Shown here piece by piece: positions 24,294 to 32,444 of a stretch of 64,000 nt of DNA. A program made the translations under genes and the position numbers. The DNA is from a virus: positions 124,001 to 188,000 of IMG/VR virus record IMGVR_UViG_3300050120_000152; one strand, written 5' to 3'. Position 1 is the first letter of the stretch. Each line of letters starts with the position of its first letter. A model generated the notes under the pieces. The model saw nothing but the letters and a program-made list of their open reading frames with translations, had not been told where the DNA came from and did no database searches.

Positions 24294-24638
24294 TCAGGTA
24301 AACATTTGAAAGCTATCATCTTCCCAGCGTACACCACAGCGAGAAAGATCAATAAGGTAAGTTTCATCAACATGCTTTGCCATTTCTACAATATCTACAC
24401 TGAAATAAATGCAATCATGTTCACTTGCAGCTAGTATACTACCCTTGGAATACGGTTGCAACATCAACATGGCATTGATAGTGGCATCAGTGTTTAAGGG
24501 ATTTTCAATATGTTCAAATTGTAGGAAAATATCAGAATTATCAAAAAATTCTTCCAATTTTCCTGTAATCATATCCCGAATATCGTATTTGTCATGTTCA
24601 GAAGTAATGTTAAGTGATTCATAGATAGTCTTGTTCAT
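24294..24638 (-). CDS. Hypothetical protein
   Basis: 114 aa, acidic, mixed structure, no recognised domain. Downstream of 24859 by 8 nt in a - strand operon that begins near 27038. Confidence 0.7.
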   Translation of the reverse strand: MNKTIYESLNITSEHDKYDIRDMITGKLEEFFDNSDIFLQFEHIENPLNTDATINAMLMLQPYSKGSILAASEHDCIYFSVDIVEMAKHVDETYLIDLSRCGVRWEDDSFQMFT

Positions 24639-24646
24639 AAAATTCT

Positions 24647-24859
24647 CTAGTTAAAATAATCGCCCTTGTCGATATAAACACGGATATCATTGTTACCATC
24701 TTTAATAATGCCGTCTAGCAGAATAATATAAGCATTGCCAGATTGTAAAACAGGATTGATACCCCATCTGCCAATGTTTAATGATAGAACTTTACTAAAA
24801 AATGCATCAGAAAACTCAAGTCTTGGAATACCGTTTTTATCTCGTAATGTCATAAACAT
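24647..24859 (-). CDS. Hypothetical protein
   Basis: 70 aa; start chosen at the ATG preceded by GGATAATAATT. No recognised domain. Confidence 0.6.
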   Translation of the reverse strand: MFMTLRDKNGIPRLEFSDAFFSKVLSLNIGRWGINPVLQSGNAYIILLDGIIKDGNNDIRVYIDKGDYFN

Positions 24860-24957
24860 AATTATTATCCAAATTTCCAATAAGATTTATGATAACCGCA
24901 AACTTTACATGTTTGTGATAAAGAATGTTTTACGCCAGCAATTTTAAAAAATGTACT

Positions 24958-26109
24958 TCAGTCCGTTGAAGCACATTCGTCTGAAATGTTAAAATCTTTA
25001 TAATGCTTAATAAGCCAAGCTTTGTCATCAAATGGTTTACCAGTATAGTAACTCATAGCTACATTGAACATCATAGGTTCTAGTTCATCTTTAGCCTTCA
25101 AAGCAAATTCTTTGCGCGATAATAAGGAATTATCATGAAAAAATTTAATAGGTGCGTCAAGCTTTTTATATAATTTTCTAACAATTAATTCCATTTCATC
25201 AATACGATTAAGTAAATATATATCATGACTAAAATGAGCCCTTACATCATCACTTAATTCATTAACCACGCACTCAAATAAGTTACGTGGATGAGTTACA
25301 TTGTCTTTCAGTGAATGTAGATTTTTGTACCAGTCACATTTTACTTTAATGTTCATACCATCAACATTGATAACATATCCTTCAATATCTTTCATATTTG
25401 GAATATTGTCTACGAATTCGATCAATTTAACTGGATCAATATCATAAAAATGGTCTTTCACCAAATGCTGAACACAACCAAATTCCTCCATGTCAGATTG
25501 TAACATACTATATGGATAATCCATACCATTCGTCAAATCTCGTGCCGAAAAAATGGTTAAATTGGTTTTTTGATACGGTAAAACAATTCTAAATTTTGCA
25601 TCAGTAAATTCCATACTTACAGAATATCCCTTATGCATCATGTACATGAGGAAATTATGCAACGTTGAGTTTTCTTCCAGCTGAAGAAATTCATTTGCAG
25701 CAATAGCTTGGTCGGATTGTAATGCAGTCTTAGACTTCAAATAAACCATGTCAGCAATAGGAAGTTTATAAGTAGTCATAATACTACCATCCATCTTGTC
25801 CATGATAGATCGAGTCTTGCTGAAATCCAAATTCATTGCCATTTGATTTTCGTTCAAATTAAAAAATTTGCGAGGGGTAAGTGCTGCCAACGATTCATAC
25901 TTATCATCTTTAGTAATGAAAGTAATTCCACGGCATTCCAAAGCCGATGGCTTCAAAAAATCAGTATAGGATGCAAGACGATAAGTGAACACACGGAATT
26001 GAGTACCGTTGAACAGATGGTCAACATAATAAAATGGGCTTTCGTCAGATTCGCATAATGCCATCAAATCTTGATAAAGATCACGGCCATATTGAGTTTG
26101 AACAGTCAT
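24958..26109 (-). CDS. rnlA: RNA ligase, T4 Rnl1 family
   Basis: 383 aa, close to the 374 aa of T4 Rnl1. Nucleotidyltransferase motifs are visible: KMDGSI (motif I, AMP-bound Lys, near residue 105), ECRGI and PRKFFNLNE upstream of it, SMEFT (motif III), IEGYVI (motif IV) and IKVKCDWY (motif V). T4 Rnl1 seals 3'-OH/5'-phosphate breaks in tRNA anticodon loops after host anticodon nucleases cut. Its 5' end overlaps the DUF488 gene. The unusual tRNAs in this window are possible substrates (inference). In the same frame, 32 open codons with a CKVCG motif follow its TGA stop. Confidence 0.92.
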   Translation of the reverse strand: MTVQTQYGRDLYQDLMALCESDESPFYYVDHLFNGTQFRVFTYRLASYTDFLKPSALECRGITFITKDDKYESLAALTPRKFFNLNENQMAMNLDFSKTRSIMDKMDGSIMTTYKLPIADMVYLKSKTALQSDQAIAANEFLQLEENSTLHNFLMYMMHKGYSVSMEFTDAKFRIVLPYQKTNLTIFSARDLTNGMDYPYSMLQSDMEEFGCVQHLVKDHFYDIDPVKLIEFVDNIPNMKDIEGYVINVDGMNIKVKCDWYKNLHSLKDNVTHPRNLFECVVNELSDDVRAHFSHDIYLLNRIDEMELIVRKLYKKLDAPIKFFHDNSLLSRKEFALKAKDELEPMMFNVAMSYYTGKPFDDKAWLIKHYKDFNISDECASTD

Positions 26110-26650
26110 TGCAATTTCCGATTGTATTAGGGTAAATGAGTTTTTCGTTTTCTATTATAGCATGCTCATGTAACTTATTGTCAAGTGTCTTGGTAGGACT
26201 GATGATATGGGTTACTTTCCATTTATGAATAGCTTCCATATAATCTGATACAATACCACGATGGCATGACCATGGCACGGCTTCGCTACACATATAGGCT
26301 ACTTTATTATCAGTAGCATAACTTTTTAATAATTCGATAGCATGTGCGAATGCTGGATCGTGATAGGCATAATCGGCATAATTACGGAATGCCGGTAATC
26401 GCCATGCTGCATTGTTTCCTGTAGACTTGGGATGTTTCTTACGAAATCCACCAAGTTCTGGCATATGAATGTAGTCAATACCCATCAAAGGTAAAGTATA
26501 TTCAAAATAATCTTTATTAAAATGTGGGAATTTTTTGGAACTTGGAAATGTACGCACGTCAACTAGCATATCAATACGATATGCACTCAACATCTTAACA
26601 AAGGTTCTAAAATCTTTATCAGAGTGGCCTATGGAAAAAATTTCTGGCAT
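26081..26650 (-). CDS. DUF488 family protein
   Basis: 189 aa. Family signature: FSIGHSDKDFRTFV, VDVRTFP, MGIDYIHMPELGG and the conserved CSEAVPWSCHRG. The domain is found in bacteria and phages; its biochemical role is not established. It overlaps the RNA ligase start by 29 nt, which implies a shared transcript. Confidence 0.88.
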   Translation of the reverse strand: MPEIFSIGHSDKDFRTFVKMLSAYRIDMLVDVRTFPSSKKFPHFNKDYFEYTLPLMGIDYIHMPELGGFRKKHPKSTGNNAAWRLPAFRNYADYAYHDPAFAHAIELLKSYATDNKVAYMCSEAVPWSCHRGIVSDYMEAIHKWKVTHIISPTKTLDNKLHEHAIIENEKLIYPNTIGNCNDCSNSIWP

Positions 26651-26652
26651 GA

Positions 26653-26919
26653 TTAATTTTGTGCAGAGTTATCTACACTATTGGCGAACCATGAAGTAAT
26701 AAAATCTTGTAATGGATTACCAAAATTGTGACTTTCATCGGTCAAGCTGAAAGTATACGATGTAGGATCAAGGCGAGCATAATGTTCCATAATGGTTCTG
26801 CAATGCTTTAAACGCTTTTCTAAGCGTTCTACCATAATTTGTGGAGTATTACCGTTACGTAAGGTACGAAAAATCTTTGCGTGCTGTTTCTGAATATAAG
26901 GAAGCATGTAAACAATCAT
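26653..26919 (-). CDS. Hypothetical protein
   Basis: 88 aa, basic helical first half. It is 2 nt upstream of the DUF488 gene and overlaps the membrane peptide gene by ATGA. Confidence 0.65.
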   Translation of the reverse strand: MIVYMLPYIQKQHAKIFRTLRNGNTPQIMVERLEKRLKHCRTIMEHYARLDPTSYTFSLTDESHNFGNPLQDFITSWFANSVDNSAQN

Positions 26920-27038
26920 AATTGAAAAGCACCTTTAATGAGTAAATATAGCGGGCCAATAAAACAAATAGCAAATATTGAGCCAATAAATGCTAATAAC
27001 ACATATGTTATTATCCTAAGCTGTTTATCTTCCATCAT
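26916..27038 (-). CDS. 40-aa membrane peptide
   Basis: MMEDKQLR then one long hydrophobic helix. Coupled by ATGA to the next gene, which supports its being translated. Confidence 0.6.
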   Translation of the reverse strand: MMEDKQLRIITYVLLAFIGSIFAICFIGPLYLLIKGAFQL

Positions 27039-27060
27039 ACACCTAATCATCTCAGGGTAT

Positions 27061-27300
27061 TTATTTCTTCTGGCCGAGCTTTTCCCAAGAATGTTCCATG
27101 ATAAACGAATAATCGTGTTCAGTAATCTTGGATTCGTATTTGAAAATTTTGAATTTCCAGATCATAACCCTAACACGCTTGGAAAGCGTATAAATCTGAA
27201 AATAAGGTTCGTCAACCCATGAACCATTGTAGTGAGTATGGATGTTAAGAATTTTGAATTTCTTAATTTTCTTGACTGAGCTAGTGTTATGGATTTTCAT
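27061..27300 (-). CDS. Hypothetical basic protein
   Basis: 79 aa from MKIHNTSSVKK, rich in Lys, Ile and Phe. A terminator for the gene upstream lies just before it, so it starts a new transcript. Confidence 0.65.
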   Translation of the reverse strand: MKIHNTSSVKKIKKFKILNIHTHYNGSWVDEPYFQIYTLSKRVRVMIWKFKIFKYESKITEHDYSFIMEHSWEKLGQKK

Positions 27301-27326
27301 GGTGCCATTATACAATACGTTTCAAT

Positions 27327-27356
27327 AAAAGAAAAGCCCCTTTCGGGGCTTTTGAT
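27327..27356 (-). terminator. Rho-independent terminator
   Basis: AAAAGCCCC-GAAA-GGGGCTTTT followed by CTTTTATT on the - strand, after the gene at 27356. Confidence 0.9.
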
Positions 27357-27961
27357 TAGAACATGTTGCAGATACATAACGCAGATGCACCAGCGTAAGT
27401 CAATGAAGTTAATGCCAGTACACCATAGTTACCATCTTCAAAATCTTCTAGACTTTTGTAAGTAGTGTTGAGGGCTTTTTTGCGCTGCCATAAACCGAAC
27501 AGCACCGGAGTAATCGTGTATTCTACTTTGTAGTCAAAAACTCGCCTAACAATCCAAACGTAAAGCTTTGTAAAAACCAGCCAGATCAATCCCAAACAAA
27601 TGAACTGAATGATAGCTCCACCAAACATCTTGGCAACGATAATGGATACCGTAATGATACCCGCTGGACTTTTAATAAAATCATTTGCAGCAACATTAAG
27701 TTGCTTGGCGGTTTCACCAATTGCCAGACCAATACCTTCACCAATTGCCTTTACTTTATCAGTGAACACAGCACTGGCCGTGATTTCACCAGCTTTGTTA
27801 CATTGATCTTGTAACTTATTGGTCTGATCTTGGGTAAGATTAAGCGTCTTAGCAGCCTGTCCCACATCAGCACAATAATTAGGTGAAGCAGATGGTGAAG
27901 TCTGACCGAATGCCAGCGTAGATACCATCATGAGCAACATAAACACAAACATCTTTTTCAT
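27356..27961 (-). CDS. Exported membrane protein
   Basis: 201 aa. Signal peptide (residues 1-19, cleavage after AFG), a periplasmic part with two Cys, then two hydrophobic helices near residues 100-145 and a Gly/Ala-rich hydrophobic C-terminus. Ribosome-binding site AAGGATTAACA. Function unknown. Confidence 0.75.
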   Translation of the reverse strand: MKKMFVFMLLMMVSTLAFGQTSPSASPNYCADVGQAAKTLNLTQDQTNKLQDQCNKAGEITASAVFTDKVKAIGEGIGLAIGETAKQLNVAANDFIKSPAGIITVSIIVAKMFGGAIIQFICLGLIWLVFTKLYVWIVRRVFDYKVEYTITPVLFGLWQRKKALNTTYKSLEDFEDGNYGVLALTSLTYAGASALCICNMF

Positions 27962-27963
27962 TG

Positions 27964-28029
27964 TTAATCCTTAAAAATAAAGGGTCGGCCAATCCAACCC
28001 TTTGAATAGCGCCGCCAGAAGAACAGCAT
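27964..28029 (-). CDS. Possible 21-aa leader peptide
   Basis: AAAGGAG 9 nt before ATG, 22 codons ending just before the gene at 27961. The frame runs through a terminator hairpin, an arrangement that could give attenuation. Coding status uncertain. Confidence 0.3.
   Translation of the reverse strand: MLFFWRRYSKGWIGRPFIFKD
27972..28003 (-). terminator. Hairpin with T tract inside the leader
   Basis: AAAGGGT...ACCCTTT followed by ATTTTT on the - strand, upstream of the gene at 27961. It may end the upstream transcript or act as an attenuator. Confidence 0.6.
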
Positions 28030-28075
28030 CGGGTAATTACTCCTTTGTTTGTATCTTCTGACTTCGGCTAATTTT

Positions 28076-28147
28076 CATAATACTGAGGAATCGAACCTCC
28101 CTTCCCGCTCCATATGCTGGCGTGCTTCCTATACACTTGGGTATTAC
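28076..28147 (-). tRNA. tRNA-like, isotype unclear
   Basis: Reading the - strand: acceptor GTAATAC/GTATTAT (one G-T), D arm GTG-TATAGGAAG-CAC, anticodon arm CCAGC-ATATGGA-GCGGG (one mismatch; central triplet ATG), T arm GAGG-TTCGATT-CCTC. No CCA. Its loop resembles that at 41789 (CATATG). It is a weak or divergent tRNA. Confidence 0.45.
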
Positions 28148-28163
28148 TACTGTTTTCACCGCA

Positions 28164-28349
28164 TTAATTCAATTTATTTTCGCGTGCTGCCAAACCTTGA
28201 GTATACAAAATATACTCTAAAACTGCGCTTCGTGCAACACTTTTAGCATCTGTATAAAATCCATTCTCTGCAATGAAGGCACCGGCTATTTTCTTAGCAT
28301 CTTCAATTTGCTCTGGCGTAGCCAGTGTAAGTTTATTTTTGTACACCAT
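28164..28349 (-). CDS. Hypothetical small protein
   Basis: 61 aa, helical (TPEQIEDAKKIAGAFIAENG). Directly downstream of a 19-codon frame. Unknown function. Confidence 0.65.
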   Translation of the reverse strand: MVYKNKLTLATPEQIEDAKKIAGAFIAENGFYTDAKSVARSAVLEYILYTQGLAARENKLN

Positions 28350-28354
28350 TAGTA

Positions 28355-28414
28355 TTATCCTTCAAAACGGGCAGACAGTAAGCATAGAATCAGAATTGCA
28401 AATAATTTTTTCAT
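28355..28414 (-). CDS. 19-aa hydrophobic peptide
   Basis: MKKLFAILILCLLSARFEG, a signal-like peptide directly under a good - strand promoter and 5 nt before the next gene. Possibly a leader or a membrane-active mini-protein. Confidence 0.4.
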   Translation of the reverse strand: MKKLFAILILCLLSARFEG

Positions 28415-28420
28415 AATTTC

Positions 28421-28448
28421 ATTATAACATGTAATGGATTAAAGTCAA
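28421..28448 (-). promoter_or_regulatory. Sigma70-like promoter (- strand)
   Basis: TTGACT, 16 nt, TATAAT reading leftwards from the end of the suppressor tRNA gene. Confidence 0.75.
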
Positions 28449-28450
28449 TT

Positions 28451-28540
28451 TGGCGGGAGTAGTGGGAGTCGAACCCACGACGTTTAACATTAAATGCATG
28501 GATTTAGAATCCACCGCTCTGACCACTGAGCTATACTCCC
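28451..28540 (-). tRNA. Amber suppressor tRNA (CTA), Ser-like
   Basis: Acceptor GGGAGTA/TACTCCC with G73 and encoded CCA, D arm GCTC...GAGC, anticodon stem GTGGA/TCCAT with loop TTCTAAA (anticodon CTA, reads UAG), a 19-nt variable arm and T arm GTGGG-TTCGACT-CCCAC. The long variable arm with G73 points to serine charging. Confidence 0.9.
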
Positions 28541-28552
28541 GTATTTTATTAT

Positions 28553-28795
28553 TTAGACTTTTGCAATGCGCCTACGTTCATCAGCAAGAGTATCAATAAA
28601 ACCATTATAAAACTCTTCTGAGGTATCTTCGGGGCCATCAGCATCAAGCTTACCGCCTGTTGCGATCCACCATTTACCCAATGCACATCCACGCTCATAA
28701 GGTGGCTTATTGCTATTGATATCGCCCATACGATTTTTTCCCTGATAAGTGGATGCTGAAAATATTACCAGTTCGCCACGCCTAAGTCCATTCAT
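28553..28795 (-). CDS. Hypothetical protein
   Basis: 80 aa; no recognised domain. Last gene of a - strand operon from about 30664. Confidence 0.7.
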   Translation of the reverse strand: MNGLRRGELVIFSASTYQGKNRMGDINSNKPPYERGCALGKWWIATGGKLDADGPEDTSEEFYNGFIDTLADERRRIAKV

Positions 28796-28801
28796 TTCTA
28801 T

Positions 28802-29143
28802 TCACCATAAATCTTCAGAATATAGGGCTGGGCCATGTTGTAATTTTTGAATTTGTCCACATTGGATAGCAATTATACCAGCTTCTACACGATTAACATA
28901 GCGTCCTGTACTTGTAAGAAAACCTTGTTCCACCTGTTCGAAATTATTAGGTGTTGGTACGTCAGTGAGTTTATCATATCGACCAACCATCCACCAAATG
29001 ACATGATGGTGCCTCGCAGGCGATGACATATAATGAATTTTTCCATCAATATCTTTAATAGCAGCAGCTACAATGGTTTCTGTCGATTTACCAATAAATG
29101 GATCAATTCTGGGGGAAGGTTCATTAGGTTTTGACCAAAGCAT
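28802..29143 (-). CDS. Conserved phage protein
   Basis: 113 aa with AAAIKDIDGKIH, PARHHHVIWWMVG, EQGFLTSTGRYVNR and a C-terminal LYSEDLW. I recall this pattern from many phage and plasmid hypothetical proteins; the role is unknown. Confidence 0.8.
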   Translation of the reverse strand: MLWSKPNEPSPRIDPFIGKSTETIVAAAIKDIDGKIHYMSSPARHHHVIWWMVGRYDKLTDVPTPNNFEQVEQGFLTSTGRYVNRVEAGIIAIQCGQIQKLQHGPALYSEDLW

Positions 29144-29145
29144 AA

Positions 29146-29496
29146 TTATATCTTCAACATTTCGGCTACGGATTCAAGCGTATCAGCAAGAATAATAGAA
29201 TATTCACGATGATCCGCCACAAGTTGTTTTTGGGATTCATAAATGCTCAATGACATATTAGTGAATCCAATGTGATGTTTATATAGCGTGTAGGTAGAGC
29301 CACTTTGAGTTTTCAGATGATAACATTTATCATCTTCAGTATAATCTACGATATCAGATGATAGACGCCAGCTATCACCACCAAGATAACTACCATGCCA
29401 ACCAGACAAAATTTTGGCAACAGTATCAATACCGTTTGATATGGTGAGCAACACCCATTTATCGGGCGATTGACCGTCTTGCGCCTGTAAATCCAT
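29146..29496 (-). CDS. Hypothetical protein
   Basis: 116 aa, beta-rich first part and helical end. It is 2 nt from its neighbour in the operon. Confidence 0.7.
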   Translation of the reverse strand: MDLQAQDGQSPDKWVLLTISNGIDTVAKILSGWHGSYLGGDSWRLSSDIVDYTEDDKCYHLKTQSGSTYTLYKHHIGFTNMSLSIYESQKQLVADHREYSIILADTLESVAEMLKI

Positions 29497-29540
29497 ACAA
29501 TTATCCTCTAAATTCCATTATACGCCGAAATAGATTAAAG

Positions 29541-29831
29541 TCAATTGACCGTAGGTTTCTTGGCATAGCCATGTTCAGCCATTTCAGCCAACATTTCCTT
29601 ACCATACATAGCTTCAAAAATTTGTGTGGTAACCTGATGAACCAATGGCATATAATATTTACGCTCATTACAATGATTAAGAAAACGATCTAACGTTACC
29701 TCATCGTCCAACATATGAGCATTCTCTTCTATAAATTTAACAATGTCTTTTACAACAAGGTCAATTTCAGTTGCTGTCATATGTTCAGGTGTTTGAAGAT
29801 CAAATTGAACATCAAAAATGGTGTTTTCCAT
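29541..29831 (-). CDS. Hypothetical acidic protein
   Basis: 96 aa from MENTIFDVQFD (upstream Met rejected because it lies inside the previous gene). Acidic and helical. Confidence 0.7.
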   Translation of the reverse strand: MENTIFDVQFDLQTPEHMTATEIDLVVKDIVKFIEENAHMLDDEVTLDRFLNHCNERKYYMPLVHQVTTQIFEAMYGKEMLAEMAEHGYAKKPTVN

Positions 29832-29832
29832 A

Positions 29833-30081
29833 TTATAGAATATCTTCAAAAGGTTGATTTGTAATGGGATCAATATATAGTCCATTAATTCTTGGAATTA
29901 TCTCATCCAATGTAATATTGAGCCAATATTGTTTTAATTTTTTAGGACAATAAGCATCAGCGGCCCAAATATTAAATTTTCTTACGTAACGCATCATGCG
30001 AATATCAATAAGTTCTACTGGAATTAATCCAAGATAAAAAGGATTAATTCTAATTAATTCTAAGGCGTCATTGTAATTCAT
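29833..30081 (-). CDS. Hypothetical protein
   Basis: 82 aa; overlaps the end of the upstream gene by 4 nt. No domain recognised. Confidence 0.65.
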   Translation of the reverse strand: MNYNDALELIRINPFYLGLIPVELIDIRMMRYVRKFNIWAADAYCPKKLKQYWLNITLDEIIPRINGLYIDPITNQPFEDIL

Positions 30082-30335
30082 ATAATAGTCTTATAAAATA
30101 ATACCGAATTAAATCGTTCGTTGGGAAATTCGGTCAAATATACATTGGTATGTGATTGCCCCACGTCCGTATGGTTTACAGTATAAATCTGACCAATATT
30201 TAAATACGTATTACCATGAACTCTATCACTATCATATCCATTAAAGCCGCCATAAACAACTTCCGTTCCTTCTTTAGCATAAATATTCATGCATTCTAGC
30301 ATTTTATAATCTTCTTGCTCAGTAGGGAAAAGCAT
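30078..30335 (-). CDS. Hypothetical protein
   Basis: 85 aa with GGFNGYDSDRVHG...NIGQIYTV, a pattern suggestive of a small beta-barrel. Function unknown. Confidence 0.7.
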   Translation of the reverse strand: MLFPTEQEDYKMLECMNIYAKEGTEVVYGGFNGYDSDRVHGNTYLNIGQIYTVNHTDVGQSHTNVYLTEFPNERFNSVLFYKTII

Positions 30336-30349
30336 ATTAATCTCCTTAA

Positions 30350-30664
30350 TTATTGATGTAACAAATGATGATTTTTAATTTTGGTTTGATCATATTTTTC
30401 AATAACCCATTTTGGGTGATTGATCTTAAATCCATCTTCGCCTAGTAACATAATCAAGCGTAATTTATGGTCAGAATCCATAAGATACATGGATGTTGGA
30501 TTCATGCCACCAATATCAAACAAATTCAATGGGAATTTAATTGGCCCAATGATCAAATTGTCATTATCTACCGTAATGGTTTTGAAAATTTCACCATCTA
30601 CGCTAACCGATTTTGCGGTTTTGATATGATCCAAGACTTGATTAGTTGAAATATGTGTTGCCAT
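30350..30664 (-). CDS. Hypothetical protein
   Basis: 104 aa, mixed alpha/beta. The overlapping + strand frames are shadows because neighbours on both sides are - strand. Confidence 0.7.
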   Translation of the reverse strand: MATHISTNQVLDHIKTAKSVSVDGEIFKTITVDNDNLIIGPIKFPLNLFDIGGMNPTSMYLMDSDHKLRLIMLLGEDGFKINHPKWVIEKYDQTKIKNHHLLHQ

Positions 30665-30704
30665 GATATTAATTTCCGTTTCTTTTATTTATCGTCACGT
30701 TGTT

Positions 30705-31031
30705 CTACGGAATATCAATCAATGGATATTTCTTAATGTCGATAAACATAAGTTTATCAATTTGTTTTGCATAATCCACATAAACTTCTGTAGCGGAAAA
30801 TGGCAATTCTACATAGAATTGATCGAAATGTCTACCACCGAGACGAACGTAGCCACCAGAATCAACATTAGAATCACCGTCGATGTAGCAACCCGTGCTT
30901 TCTACCATAGGTTCAGTCTCAGTCGCTGCAGTGCCATTATCATAGCACTTACAGCAGTTCCAATCATGTCTAGCACGACTGATAATAACCGATTTACACA
31001 GCTGGCAGCGAATGGCGAGATACTTGGTCAT
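30705..31031 (-). CDS. Zinc-ribbon-like protein
   Basis: 108 aa. CQLCKS...WNCCKC at residues 9-30 is a likely zinc-binding finger; the rest is beta-rich. Overlaps the previous gene by 4 nt. Confidence 0.7.
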   Translation of the reverse strand: MTKYLAIRCQLCKSVIISRARHDWNCCKCYDNGTAATETEPMVESTGCYIDGDSNVDSGGYVRLGGRHFDQFYVELPFSATEVYVDYAKQIDKLMFIDIKKYPLIDIP

Positions 31032-31441
31032 GGTTTATTACCCCTAAATAAAGATTTCCAAAAAGATGGTTTATTAGATTTTTGCGATTTAGGTTCGTAA
31101 TCTGCCTTCAAACAGGAGCCAGCATAATTAAATTCCAGCCGCATTAGAGATATTGTATAATTAAATAATTCAAATTCATGATTTAAATATTTTTCAAAAT
31201 ATTCCAAATTTTCATCTACAAAATTATTCGAAATGAGCGATGCGCTGTCAAACAAATCATTAGTTTTCAATGAAAAATAAAGTTCGCCCGCATTTAATGG
31301 AGTTTTAGCAACTAATAATAAATGTTCAGAAAATTGTTTTCTCAGCAATGAACAAACACGTTCTTTATTAGATAAATCAATATCATTCAATAATTCTTTC
31401 TTTTGCTTGAATAATTCATTAGCGTCAATATAATCATTCAT
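31028..31441 (-). CDS. Hypothetical protein
   Basis: 137 aa, helical, with a basic tail (QKSNKPSFWKSLFRGNKP) similar in kind to the tail of the gene at 36673 (SKKKPWWKNIFDF). Unknown. Confidence 0.7.
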   Translation of the reverse strand: MNDYIDANELFKQKKELLNDIDLSNKERVCSLLRKQFSEHLLLVAKTPLNAGELYFSLKTNDLFDSASLISNNFVDENLEYFEKYLNHEFELFNYTISLMRLEFNYAGSCLKADYEPKSQKSNKPSFWKSLFRGNKP

Positions 31442-31446
31442 AATTA

Positions 31447-31890
31447 TTATCCAATTTTATTCCATTGACCTGTGACGTGATAATACATTTCTTTTAATGC
31501 TGTTTTCCATTGAGTTTTCAACGTTGAAATAGGCCCAAAAGTAACACCTACAGCAGCGCTTCCCATATTAGTTTTTGGTGAGCAAATATTCTTAATTTTA
31601 AAGCCATATGGCTTCATCTGTTTATTCATCAAAGATTTGATACGCAATAATAGTGGATAAGTGTAAAAATCTGCCGTTTTTACATTATTGGTACGCAAGT
31701 TAAGCACCCGAAATTCCATATGAGTCGGATTAACATCACTGGAATCTTCGGCAGTAATCACATAATTGATTCTCGCCAATACAGATGCAGTCATAATCTC
31801 ACTGATGGCACGACTGTCATTATCATAGGCATTTTTTTCTGCTAATTTAATTGCCTTCAATTTATTTGAATATTCAAGCACATTGTTCAT
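31447..31890 (-). CDS. Hypothetical protein, relative of 36673/37131
   Basis: 147 aa. A central LRIKSLMNKQMKPYGFKIKNI segment resembles INTKLKPFGYKLVEV in the gene at 36673 and INPKLLQYGLHVADL at 37131, suggesting one dispersed family. Coupled to the HAD-like gene. Confidence 0.65.
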   Translation of the reverse strand: MNNVLEYSNKLKAIKLAEKNAYDNDSRAISEIMTASVLARINYVITAEDSSDVNPTHMEFRVLNLRTNNVKTADFYTYPLLLRIKSLMNKQMKPYGFKIKNICSPKTNMGSAAVGVTFGPISTLKTQWKTALKEMYYHVTGQWNKIG

Positions 31891-32393
31891 ATAAAATCTC
31901 GTTTAATTATCGTCCAAGGATCAACCAGTTCTAAACTGTTATTATGTACATCAGTACGATGCATTACAATATTGGGAACCGTATCATCAAATAGTATCAC
32001 TTTTGTATCAGGTTCGTCAAATTTATGCAGCCATAATTCTTCTGCCATATGTCGTTTTTTAACAAAATCGAAAAAATCAGATTGTGTAAGAAATGGCATT
32101 TTAAACCATTCGCGAGCCATGACTATACAATCTTCCAACGTAAAAATTAGTTCATCATCAAATTTAAAATGATGAGTTAGTTCTATATCATTGCGGATGC
32201 CATTTTCATTAAATTCTTTTAAATCTTTGGGATTCCATACAGCCCATGATAATAAACCCACACGAGTATTATTACCCAGTTGTGACATTACCCATTCTTT
32301 CAAGATTGGAAAACGAGAACACATCAGCCGAGAATTGGTTTCCCAATCCCAGATGATGGTGTTTTCTAAATCTAATAAAAGTATAGTGTTCAT
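31887..32393 (-). CDS. HAD-like phosphatase fold protein
   Basis: 168 aa. LLLDLENTII (motif I position, with D and E), GLLSWA (motif II-like) and VILFDDTVPN (motif IV, paired Asp) follow the HAD superfamily order. Motif I lacks the usual DxD, having DLE, so activity is uncertain. It lies 6 kb from the RNA ligase. HAD phosphatases form the 3'-end-healing half of T4 Pnkp, but no kinase P-loop is present here. Confidence 0.6.
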   Translation of the reverse strand: MNTILLLDLENTIIWDWETNSRLMCSRFPILKEWVMSQLGNNTRVGLLSWAVWNPKDLKEFNENGIRNDIELTHHFKFDDELIFTLEDCIVMAREWFKMPFLTQSDFFDFVKKRHMAEELWLHKFDEPDTKVILFDDTVPNIVMHRTDVHNNSLELVDPWTIIKRDFI

Positions 32394-32444
32394 AGTAATG
32401 CAATTATATCACATCAACATGAATAAACCATAAATGCTATTTAA

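Noticed and set aside
26938-27222. 94-codon + strand frame
   Set aside because: Shadow of two - strand genes (26916 and 27061) that fit the operon.
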